Source of the DNA: Deltaproteobacteria bacterium
GTDB lineage: Bacteria > Myxococcota > Myxococcia > Myxococcales > Anaeromyxobacteraceae
Assembly (NCBI GenBank): GCA_016214955.1
Contig: JACRMN010000007.1
Coordinates: 186,001 to 250,000 of the forward strand
Length of the DNA: 64,000 bases
Direction of reading: 5' to 3'
In this document: positions 23,278 to 30,060 of the stretch, piece by piece
Numbering within the stretch: position 1 is the stretch's first letter
How the letters are laid out: every line of letters begins with the position of its first letter
Notes under the pieces: generated by a model
Databases searched by the model: none
What the model was told of the DNA's origin: nothing
The model's input: the letters and a program-made list of their open reading frames with translations, nothing else
Position numbers and translations under genes: made by a program

Positions 23278-24630
23278 ATGAAGCTCTCGCGCCACGCCAT
23301 CCTCGCCCCCGTCTCCGGCCGCCCGGAGGTCCTGCTGGTGCAGCCGCTCTCCGGCCAGGCGGCGCTGCTCGAGCCCGGCCACGCCGAGGCGCTGCGGGCG
23401 CTGACCGGCGGCGGCGCGCTGCCCGCCGGCCTGCCCGAGGAGACGCTGCGTCAGGCCGGCTTCGTGGTGGACGGCGAGGTCGACGACGACCGGCTCCTGG
23501 CCGGCGCCCGCGCCGAGTGGAAGGAGGAGGCCTCGAAGACGCCCACCCAGCTGGTGGTGGTGCCCACCTTCGGCTGCAACCTGGCCTGCAGCTACTGCTA
23601 CCAGGAGCTCTTCGACCCCACCGCCCAGGGGCTCATGGCCCCCGAGGTCATCGACGCCTTCTACGCCTGGGTGGAGCGCCACCACGGCGGCGACTCGCCC
23701 CGCCCCTACGTCACCCTCTTCGGCGGCGAGCCGCTGCGCGACACCCCCGCCCACCGCGACCGCATCCTCCGCTTCCTCGCCGGCGCCCGCCGGCTGCGGC
23801 TGCAGGTGGCGGCGGTGACCAACGGCAACGACCTGGCCGCGCTGGTGCCGCTCCTCGCCGAGGGGCCGGTGAAGGAGATCCAGGTCACCCTCGACGGCCC
23901 GCAGGCGCTGCACGACCGGCGCCGCCCTCACAAGGGCGGCGCCGGCACCTTCGCCCGCATCGTCGAGGGCGTCGATGCCCTGGTGGCCGCGAAGATCCCG
24001 GTCAACCTGCGGGTGGTGGCCGACCGCGAGAACCTCGACGCCCTCCCGGAGCTGGCGGAGTTCGCCGCGGCCCGGGGCTGGCTCGATCTCCCCTCCTCCC
24101 GCTTCAAGACGCAGGTCGGGCGCAACTACGAGCTCTTCGGCTGCGCCAGCCGCCAGGAGAAGGGCGCGCTCTTCGACCGGGTGGAGCTCTGGGCCCGCTA
24201 CGTGGAGCTCTCCGAGGCTCACCCCATCCTGCGCCGCTTCCACCAGCCCCGCTTCCACGGCATGGGCCACCTGGCCGACACCGGCGAGCTCCCCGCCCCC
24301 AACTTCGACGCCTGCCCGGCCGCCAAGAAGGAGTGGGCCTTCGGGCCCGACGGCAGCGTCTACGGCTGCACCGCCACCGTGGGCCACCCGGCCCACCGGC
24401 TGGGCCGCTTCCACCCCGAGCTGGTCCGCGACGAGGAGGCCATCGCCCGCTGGCAGGGGCGCAGCACCCTCTCGGTGGAGGCCTGCCGGGGCTGCTCGCT
24501 CGCCCCGGTGTGCGGCGGCGGCTGCGGCGCCATCGCCTGGAGCCAGAAGGGCAGCGTGCTGGCCCCCGACTGCCGGCCGGTGCCGGAGCTCTACGGCCTG
24601 GGGGCCCGCTACTACGGCCTCGGGGCCTGA
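23278..24630 (+). CDS. Radical SAM/SPASM protein, peptide-modifying type
   Basis: A 450-residue radical SAM enzyme. An N-terminal domain of about 90 residues (MKLSRHAILAPV...) precedes the [4Fe-4S] motif C100-x3-C104-x2-C107 (CNLACSYCYQE). The TIM barrel contains LFGGEPL (SAM-binding Gly-Gly-Glu), VTNGND and VTLDGPQALHDRRRP, a hallmark of the SPASM peptide maturases. The C-terminal region carries many cysteines for auxiliary clusters: FDACPAAKKEWAFGPDGSVYGCTAT, then CRGCSLAPVCGGGCGAI and APDC. This architecture is that of anaerobic sulfatase maturases and RiPP maturases, not of lipoate or biotin synthases. The N-terminal domain resembles leader-binding domains of RiPP maturases. It is co-transcribed with the ArsM-like gene and lies next to the Cys-rich peptide gene, making the peptide a good candidate substrate. 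Confidence 0.88.
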   Translation: MKLSRHAILAPVSGRPEVLLVQPLSGQAALLEPGHAEALRALTGGGALPAGLPEETLRQAGFVVDGEVDDDRLLAGARAEWKEEASKTPTQLVVVPTFGCNLACSYCYQELFDPTAQGLMAPEVIDAFYAWVERHHGGDSPRPYVTLFGGEPLRDTPAHRDRILRFLAGARRLRLQVAAVTNGNDLAALVPLLAEGPVKEIQVTLDGPQALHDRRRPHKGGAGTFARIVEGVDALVAAKIPVNLRVVADRENLDALPELAEFAAARGWLDLPSSRFKTQVGRNYELFGCASRQEKGALFDRVELWARYVELSEAHPILRRFHQPRFHGMGHLADTGELPAPNFDACPAAKKEWAFGPDGSVYGCTATVGHPAHRLGRFHPELVRDEEAIARWQGRSTLSVEACRGCSLAPVCGGGCGAIAWSQKGSVLAPDCRPVPELYGLGARYYGLGA

Positions 24631-24654
24631 TCCCGGAGCGCGGGCAGCGCGCCT

Positions 24655-24679
24655 GCGGCCTCCTCTCCTGGAGGGCCGC
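24655..24679 (+). terminator. Candidate terminator hairpin after the radical SAM gene
   Basis: GCGGCCTCC (24655-24663) can pair with GGA-G-GGCCGC (24670-24679) with one bulge and a 6-base loop TCTCCT. It sits 24 bp after the radical SAM stop codon, between two convergent genes (the next stop codon is at 24750). No T-tract. Confidence 0.35.
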
Positions 24680-24749
24680 GGCGCCGCCGCGCCCCCGGCG
24701 AACCGACGGGACCCGCGCCGGCTCCCGGGGACCGCTGCGGCAGCCGCCG

Positions 24750-25211
24750 CTACCGGTGACCGCGGCCGTGGCCGGCCCACACCGGCACGCCCTGCAGGTC
24801 CCGCAGCGCCAGCGCCTGGTCGCCCTTCTTCACCACCTGGGCGATGAGCGCCGGCTTGCCGTCGAAGGTGATCTGCGATCCGGTGATCTCCACCTGGTCG
24901 CCGGCGGCGAGCGCCAGCTTCTGCTCCTCGAGGAACCAGGACGGGCCCACGTGCACCGGCAGCAGGCCGGAGGCGGTCTGCACCTGCAGGCGGACGCCGC
25001 GGCCGCGCCGGCCGGCCTGCTCCACGGCGGTCACCTGGCCGGTGACGGTGGCGACGGTCCCGGTGTCGTAGAGCCGGGCGCCGCGGGCCCGAGGCCCGCG
25101 CCCCTCGCGGCAGGGGCCCGCGCCGGGGCCGCCCGGAGCGTCGGTGGCGATGGCAGCGAAGGGAGTGACGAGGAGGCCGGCCGCGAGGGCCAGCCCGAGG
25201 GTGCGGTTCAT
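24750..25211 (-). CDS. Exported OB-fold-like protein of unknown function
   Basis: A 153-residue protein with a signal peptide (MNRTLGLALAAGLLVTPFAAIA, cleavage near ATD) and a mature Arg/Gly-rich segment. A beta-rich domain of about 100 residues follows: GTVATVTGQVTAVEQAGRRGRGVRLQVQT, LLPVHVGPSWFLEEQ, LAAGDQVEITGSQITFDGKPALIAQVVKKGD and a His-rich GHGRGHR tail. It resembles the periplasmic OB-fold proteins (BOF/YgiW-like, also called DNA-binding protein in some genomes). The ATG at 25211 is chosen because AGGAG lies 6 bp before it; the in-frame ATG at 25217 would abut the ribosome site. The function is unknown. Confidence 0.75.
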   Translation of the reverse strand: MNRTLGLALAAGLLVTPFAAIATDAPGGPGAGPCREGRGPRARGARLYDTGTVATVTGQVTAVEQAGRRGRGVRLQVQTASGLLPVHVGPSWFLEEQKLALAAGDQVEITGSQITFDGKPALIAQVVKKGDQALALRDLQGVPVWAGHGRGHR

Positions 25212-25315
25212 GGGCATCTCCTGGGGTTGGGGCGCCGCTCCGCGCGGCGCGTCTCCCCGAGGACACCCGGGCGCGGAGAAGGTTGCGTGCGGTGCGGCGA
25301 CGCCGGGCGCGCGGA

Positions 25316-26155
25316 CTACGGCTCGGGCAGGTGGCGCTCGCCCGGTCCCTCGTAGCGGTAGGGGATGGCGCGGGGCATGGGCCCCTTGTTCCGCTCGCCG
25401 GTGCCGCTCTGCTCCCAGGCGTGCGCCAGGATGCCGACGCCGCGGGCCAGGCAGAAGAGGCCGCGCGCCAGCGGGGGTGCGAAGCCCAGCTCGCCGTAGA
25501 CCACAGCGGTGGCCCCGTCGATGTTGAGCGGGATGTGGCGCCCCTTGCGACGCTCCAGCGCCGCCTCGCAGGCGCGCGCCACCTCGGCGAGCCGGCCGGA
25601 GACCAGCCCTGCCGCTCGCGCCTCCTCCACCAGCGCCAGCAGCCGGCCCGAGCGCGGGTCCACCGGGTGGAAGCGGTGGCCGTAGCCCGGCAGGTGCTCC
25701 TCGCCCTCGCGGGCCGCCACACCGATGGCGCCGGTGACCGCCTCGTCGAGCCCCTGGCCGGTGGCGCGGAGCGCCTCGATGCGTAGGAAGAGCTCCAGCG
25801 CCTGCTGGCCGGCGCCGCCGTGGACGTCTCCGAGGGCGTTGATCGCCGAGGCCATGGCGCCGTTGAGCGGCAGGCCGCAGGAGACGGCGCTGCGGGCGAT
25901 GGCGATGGCCGGGGCCTGCGGGCCGTGGTCCACCGAGGCCACCAGCGCTGCCTCGAGCAGCCGGGCCCGCCGCGGATCGGGCAGCTCCCCGCGCAGGAGC
26001 AGCCACAGCACCTCGGCGAAGCCGGCCCGGCCGATGAGCTCCTCGATGGGGTAGCCGCGCAGCCCGATGTGGCCGGGCCGGATCTCGGTGATCGAGGTGC
26101 GCCAGTAGCGGGCTGCTTCCTCGAGGAGCGCGGCGGCGTCGGGGGCTTCGCTCAT
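25316..26155 (-). CDS. Citryl-CoA lyase-like protein (citrate synthase fold)
   Basis: A 279-residue protein homologous to citrate synthase and to the Ccl type citryl-CoA lyase of reductive TCA bacteria and the C-terminal part of ATP-citrate lyase. The fold elements are RPGHIGLRGYPIEELIGRAGFAEVLWLLLRGELP, the His motif DVHGGAGQQALE, GYGHRFHPVDPRS (active-site His) and NIDGATAVVYGELGF (Asp). The size is that of Ccl rather than of a full citrate synthase (about 430 residues). It overlaps the upstream CoA-transferase gene (ATGA), so the two act together. A plausible reaction is cleavage of citryl-CoA or a related 2-hydroxy-polycarboxyl-CoA to acetyl-CoA plus an oxo-acid. The direct product is not proven. 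Confidence 0.85.
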   Translation of the reverse strand: MSEAPDAAALLEEAARYWRTSITEIRPGHIGLRGYPIEELIGRAGFAEVLWLLLRGELPDPRRARLLEAALVASVDHGPQAPAIAIARSAVSCGLPLNGAMASAINALGDVHGGAGQQALELFLRIEALRATGQGLDEAVTGAIGVAAREGEEHLPGYGHRFHPVDPRSGRLLALVEEARAAGLVSGRLAEVARACEAALERRKGRHIPLNIDGATAVVYGELGFAPPLARGLFCLARGVGILAHAWEQSGTGERNKGPMPRAIPYRYEGPGERHLPEP

Positions 26156-27381
26156 GGCTTCCCTTTCCGGGCCGGATCGGGGCGCGGGGCGGCCACCACC
26201 CCCCGCCTCGCCAGCCCGTCGATCTCCCCCTCGGTCCAGCCCAGCTCCAGCAGCGTCTCGCGGGTGTGCATGCCCAGCACCGGCGGCGGCACCGGGTCCG
26301 GAAAGGGCTCACCCAGCAGGAAGCCGGGCCGGGTGATGCGGGCCTTCCCACCGCCCGGGACCTCCACCTCCTCGACGAAGCGGCGGCCGGCGACCTGGGG
26401 CTTCTGCAGGATGGCGTCCACCCCCAGCACCTGGCCGGCGGGCACCCCGTGGCGCGTGAAGAGCTCCTCCCACTCGGCCGCCGAGCGGGTGGCCAGCTTC
26501 TCGCACAGCACCTTGCGCAGCGCCTCGCGATGCAGGAGCCGCACCCGCCGGTCGGCGAACCGCGAGTCGTGCTTCAGCTCCGGCAGGCCGGTGAGGTCGC
26601 AGAGGGTCTCGAACTGCTTCTGCTCGTTGGCCGAGATGTTGAGGACGCCGCTGCCGGTGGGGAAGGTGCCCGAGGGCACGGCGGTGACGTTGTCGTTGCC
26701 CATGGGAGCGGGCGCCACGCCGGTGTTGAGGAAGTTGCCCACCACCCAGCCCATGGCCGCCAGGCTGGCCTCCAGCAGGGAGACGTCGATGTAGCGCCCG
26801 CGGCCGCTGGCCCGCTGGTCGAGCAGCGCGGCGGTGATGGCGAAGGCGGCGGTCATCCCGCCGAGCGTGTCGCACACCGGGAAGCCCACGCGCAGCGGCG
26901 CCGAGGCCGGATCGCCGGTGACGGCCATCATCCCCGAGAGCCCCTGCACGATCTGGTCGTAGGCCGGGCGGTGGGCCCAGGGGCCGGTCTGGCCGAAGCC
27001 GGAGATGGCGCAGTACACCAGCCGGGGGTTGCGCCGCGCCAGCAGCGGGTAGTCGAGCCCCAGGCGCGCCATCACGCCGGGCCGGAAGTTCTCCACCAGC
27101 ACGTCGGCCCGCTCCACCAGCTTGAGGAAGATCTCCTTCCCCTCGCGCTGCTTCAGGTCCACCGCCACCGAGCGCTTGCCCGAGTTGGCGGCCAGGAAGG
27201 AGAGGCCCATCTGCCGCCCGGCCAGGGCGGCGTCGGCCCCCAGCTCGCGGGCCAGGTCGCCACCGTCGGGGTTCTCGATCTTGGTCACCCGCGCGCCGAG
27301 CCGCGCCAGCTGGTAGGCGCAGAAGGGCCCGGCCAGCACGTTGGTGAGGTCGAGCACCCGCACGTCGTGCAACGGCATCAT
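26152..27381 (-). CDS. CaiB/BaiF family CoA-transferase
   Basis: A 409-residue class III CoA-transferase. The N-terminal region has VRVLDLTNVLAGPFCAYQLARLGARVTKIENPDGGDLARELG, and the catalytic Asp is in the segment near residue 155-165. FLAANSGKRSVAVDLKQREG and RPAYDQIVQGLSGMMAVTGDPASAP are family blocks. It transfers CoA between acids and acyl-CoAs. The linked lyase suggests that it activates a di- or tricarboxylic acid (for example citrate or a malate derivative) for cleavage. ATG at 27381 with ordinary upstream sequence. The pair is separated by about 7 kb from the main acyl-CoA cluster. Confidence 0.9.
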   Translation of the reverse strand: MMPLHDVRVLDLTNVLAGPFCAYQLARLGARVTKIENPDGGDLARELGADAALAGRQMGLSFLAANSGKRSVAVDLKQREGKEIFLKLVERADVLVENFRPGVMARLGLDYPLLARRNPRLVYCAISGFGQTGPWAHRPAYDQIVQGLSGMMAVTGDPASAPLRVGFPVCDTLGGMTAAFAITAALLDQRASGRGRYIDVSLLEASLAAMGWVVGNFLNTGVAPAPMGNDNVTAVPSGTFPTGSGVLNISANEQKQFETLCDLTGLPELKHDSRFADRRVRLLHREALRKVLCEKLATRSAAEWEELFTRHGVPAGQVLGVDAILQKPQVAGRRFVEEVEVPGGGKARITRPGFLLGEPFPDPVPPPVLGMHTRETLLELGWTEGEIDGLARRGVVAAPRPDPARKGKP

Positions 27382-27485
27382 CGCCGGCGCTCCCCGGCAG
27401 GGCCCGGCTCGGCTCGGCAGGGTGGCATGGATCGACGATGGAGCCGGACCCTGGGCCCGGCGTCAAGCCCGAACCACCTCGCGGG

Positions 27486-27626
27486 TCAGCGGCCCTGGTC
27501 GGAGCGCCACACCAGCCGGGTGATGCGGCCCACCATGCGCCGGCGCCGGTACCGGTGCCAGAGGCGGCGGGCCCAGTGGCCGACGGCGACGGCGGCGCGG
27601 ACCAGGAGCGAGGGCCGGGCGTTCAC
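27486..27626 (-). CDS. Small basic protein of unknown function
   Basis: A 46-residue, strongly basic peptide (VNARPSLLVRAAVAVGHWARR with a later RRRRMVGRITRLVWRSDQGR). It starts at a GTG that overlaps the upstream gene stop (GTGA), the usual coupling signal in this genome. A short amphipathic helix at 8-20 is followed by an Arg-rich tail. No recognised family. Coupling and coding bias make it plausible as a real gene. Confidence 0.4.
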   Translation of the reverse strand: MNARPSLLVRAAVAVGHWARRLWHRYRRRRMVGRITRLVWRSDQGR

Positions 27627-27841
27627 GGGCCCACCCCGGGCCCGGTGTCCCGGAGGTCGGCGTCCCGCTCCAGCTCGTCGGCGCAGGCGATGAGGGCGCT
27701 CGACATGGCGCCGCGACGCCAGCGGTTCCACCAGCGCGCGCCGTCCATCAGTTCGTGGGCGGCGAGCCGCGCCACGCACGAGGCCACGCGCGTGGCGGAC
27801 TGCTCACCGGCGTTGAAGCTGGCAGCGTCGTAGCGGACCAC
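27623..27841 (-). CDS. Small hypothetical protein
   Basis: A 72-residue protein starting with GTG (VVRYDAASFNAGEQSATRVAS) and containing a helix of the type CVARLAAHELMDGARWWNRWRRGAM and ALIACADELERDADL. Two cysteines. It precedes the basic 46-residue gene with a 4-bp overlap. The ribosome site is weak. No family recognised; a real but unknown small gene is likely. Confidence 0.4.
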   Translation of the reverse strand: MVRYDAASFNAGEQSATRVASCVARLAAHELMDGARWWNRWRRGAMSSALIACADELERDADLRDTGPGVGP

Positions 27842-28195
27842 GGGGCACCATCCTTCCCGAGGCGGAGCCGCGGCAGGCGCGCCGGATCGATGCAGGATTC
27901 ATAGCGCGGCGAGGGGCCGGCTGCGCGCCTCGTGGGACCCGGAAGGTGTGGAAGCCGCCCGCGCCGCGCCGGAGGCCGGGCACGAACCGTGCCGCCCCGG
28001 GCAATCGGCTGCCCTTGCTTGCCTATTCGGACCCCCGCCTCGCGGAGCCGGCCGCGGCCCGCGCGGGGAGACATTGCCGCAGGCAGGCGCTGCGCACCGC
28101 GCTGCCGGAAACGGGCCGCTGGCGGGGGCCCCGTTCAGCCCAGGCGCGGTGCCTCCGTTGCTGTCATGATGTTCACTTCGGGAAAAGGAGCAGCC
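27842..28195. other. 354-bp intergenic region between divergent small genes
   Basis: This spacer separates the leftward 72-residue gene from the rightward 70-residue gene. It has an unremarkable GC-rich sequence, no strong hairpin and no good promoter match. A GGAAAAGGAG ribosome site for the rightward gene lies at its right end. I see no further feature in it. Confidence 0.6.
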
Positions 28196-28408
28196 ATGGC
28201 CAAGATCGACAGGGAGGCGCGGCGCGAACTCATCTCGCAGGCGGCAGATCGCCAGCAGCGGCGGCGCCCTCCGGTCCCCCCTCGCCGGCCCGCCGTCACC
28301 TGCCCGGACTGCACGTCCCTGTTCGAGGAGGGCGACTCACGCCGCTCCGCCGGCCAGCGCGCCGGGGACGCCGCCGAATACAGGGCCCCGGGCGCCCCGC
28401 TCCCCTAG
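28196..28408 (+). CDS. Small CxxC protein of unknown function
   Basis: A 70-residue protein, MAKIDREARRELISQAADRQ at the N-terminus, then a Pro/Arg stretch and CPDC near residue 37 (TCPDCTSLFEEGD). The single CxxC could be a redox or metal site. ATG at 28196 follows AAAAGGAG by 5 bp, which is the best ribosome site of this stretch and an AT-rich local leader (GATGTTCACTTCGGGAAAAGGAG). No family recognised. Confidence 0.5.
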   Translation: MAKIDREARRELISQAADRQQRRRPPVPPRRPAVTCPDCTSLFEEGDSRRSAGQRAGDAAEYRAPGAPLP

Positions 28409-28418
28409 GATCTCTGGC

Positions 28419-28604
28419 GTGGATCCCTCCCTCCCCCTCCGGCCGAACGGCCGCGCCACCGCCCCGGCGGATCCGCTGGGGCTGGCCCTCGCCCTCTACG
28501 CGGAGGAGGGGATGACGGAGGGTGAGGCGCTCTGCGCCCTGCACGCCAGGGTCCTGGCCCGGGCCGCGGCGCTCGACATCCGGCTCGACGGCGAGCGCGA
28601 GTAG
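28419..28604 (+). CDS. Small hypothetical protein
   Basis: A 61-residue protein beginning with GTG (VDPSLPLRPNGRAT), mostly helical afterward (ALALYAEEGMTEGEALCALHARVLARAAALDIRL). It follows the previous small gene by 10 bp. No motif and no known family; the ribosome site is modest. It might be an adaptor or toxin-antitoxin-like mini-protein, but nothing supports a specific role. Confidence 0.4.
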   Translation: MDPSLPLRPNGRATAPADPLGLALALYAEEGMTEGEALCALHARVLARAAALDIRLDGERE

Positions 28605-28645
28605 GCGCGACCGCGCCGGCCGCGGCGCCGGGCCCCTGACGCCGC

Positions 28646-29995
28646 TCAGCCCAGCGCCTCCCCGTTGCTGGCGATCACCCGGGAGTAGAAGCGGGCGCTC
28701 TCCTTGGGGGTGCGCTCCTGCGTGGCCAGGTTCACGTGCACGATGCCGAAGCGCTTGGAGAAGCCGTGGGCCCACTCCAGGTTGTCGAGCAGCGACCAGA
28801 CGAAGTAGCCGCGCACGTCGCAGCCGGCGGCGATGGCCTCGCGCACGGCCCGCAGGTGGGAGCGCAGGTAGGCCACCCGCAGCGGGTCCTGCACCCCCTC
28901 GGGCGGCGCCTGGGGCGGGTCGTAGAAGGCGGCGCCGTTCTCGGTGACGTAGAGCGGCAGGTCCCCGTACCGCTGCTTCACCCACAGGAGCGTGTCGCGC
29001 AGCCCCTCCGGATACACCTCCCAGGCGGTCTCGGTGTGCGTGGCCTGGGCCTGGCGCACCGGCGAGGCCCGCACCGGCCAGGCGGCCGGGTCGGCGCGGT
29101 TGACGCTGCGGGTGTAGTAGTTCACCCCCAGGAAATCGATCTTCGCCTGCAGCGCCGCCACCTCGCCCGGCGGCCAGGCCGGCCAGGCCTCGCCGAACAC
29201 CTCCGCCAGCTCCTCCGGGTAGGTGCCGCGCAGGGCCGGGTCGAGGTACTGCCGGTTCATGTAAGCGTCGGCGCGCCGGGTGGCGGCCAGGTCCTCCGGC
29301 CCGGTGGAGGCAGGGTGCTTGGGCTCCAGATTGACCACCAGCCCGACGCCGTGGCGCCCCTCGGCGCGGTAGGCGGCCACCGCCGCGGCGTGGGCCCGCA
29401 TCAGGTGGTGCGAGGCCCGGGCCGCCTCCCAGGCGCTGCGGTGGCCAGGCGCCAGCGCGCCGTGGAGGTAGCCGCCGTCGGCCACCACCCAGGGCTCGTT
29501 GAGCGTGGCCCAGAGCTTCACCCGGCCGTCGAGCCGGCGGTAGAGCACCCGGGCGTAGTCGGCGAACCAGCCGGCGATGTCGGGGTTGAGCCAGCCGCCC
29601 CGGTCGTCGAGCGCCGCCGGCAGGTCCCAGTGGTAGAGCGTGGCCATGGGCTCGATGCCGGCGGCCAGCAGCTCGTCCACCAGCCGCTCGTAGTGGTCGA
29701 GGCCGCGCCCGTTCACCGCCCCGGTGCCCTCGGGCAGCACCCGGCCCCAGGCGACGCTGAAGCGGTAGGCCCGGATCCCGAGCCGGCGCATCAGCGCCAC
29801 GTCCTCGCGGTAGCGCCGGTACTGGTCGCAGGCCACGTCGCCGGTGTCGCCGCCGCGGATGGTGCCGGGCGTGTGGGCGAAGCGGTGCCAGTTGCTGGGC
29901 CCGGCGCCGTCGGCGAGCGGCGAGCCCTCCACCTGGTAGGCGGAGGTGGCGGCGCCCCAGAGGAAGCCCTCGGGGAAGGTGGTGTCGTCGGCCAT
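28646..29995 (-). CDS. GH1 family beta-glucosidase
   Basis: A 449-residue cytoplasmic glycoside hydrolase family 1 enzyme. The N-terminal signature FLWGAATSAYQVEG, the acid/base Glu in TLNEPW (about residue 165) and the nucleophile Glu in LYVTENGA (about 355) are all present, with the conserved WSLLDNLEW near the C-terminus. No signal peptide. It hydrolyses beta-glucosidic disaccharides to glucose. As last gene of the leftward beta-glucan operon it is expected to split the sophorose (beta-1,2-glucobiose) or other disaccharide left by the phosphorylase. ATG at 29995. Confidence 0.95.
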   Translation of the reverse strand: MADDTTFPEGFLWGAATSAYQVEGSPLADGAGPSNWHRFAHTPGTIRGGDTGDVACDQYRRYREDVALMRRLGIRAYRFSVAWGRVLPEGTGAVNGRGLDHYERLVDELLAAGIEPMATLYHWDLPAALDDRGGWLNPDIAGWFADYARVLYRRLDGRVKLWATLNEPWVVADGGYLHGALAPGHRSAWEAARASHHLMRAHAAAVAAYRAEGRHGVGLVVNLEPKHPASTGPEDLAATRRADAYMNRQYLDPALRGTYPEELAEVFGEAWPAWPPGEVAALQAKIDFLGVNYYTRSVNRADPAAWPVRASPVRQAQATHTETAWEVYPEGLRDTLLWVKQRYGDLPLYVTENGAAFYDPPQAPPEGVQDPLRVAYLRSHLRAVREAIAAGCDVRGYFVWSLLDNLEWAHGFSKRFGIVHVNLATQERTPKESARFYSRVIASNGEALG

Positions 29996-30060
29996 GGATC
30001 GGTCCTCCCGGCGTCGAGCCTACCTCGGCGCCCCTCCGTTCATCCCCTCACCGCCAGCGC

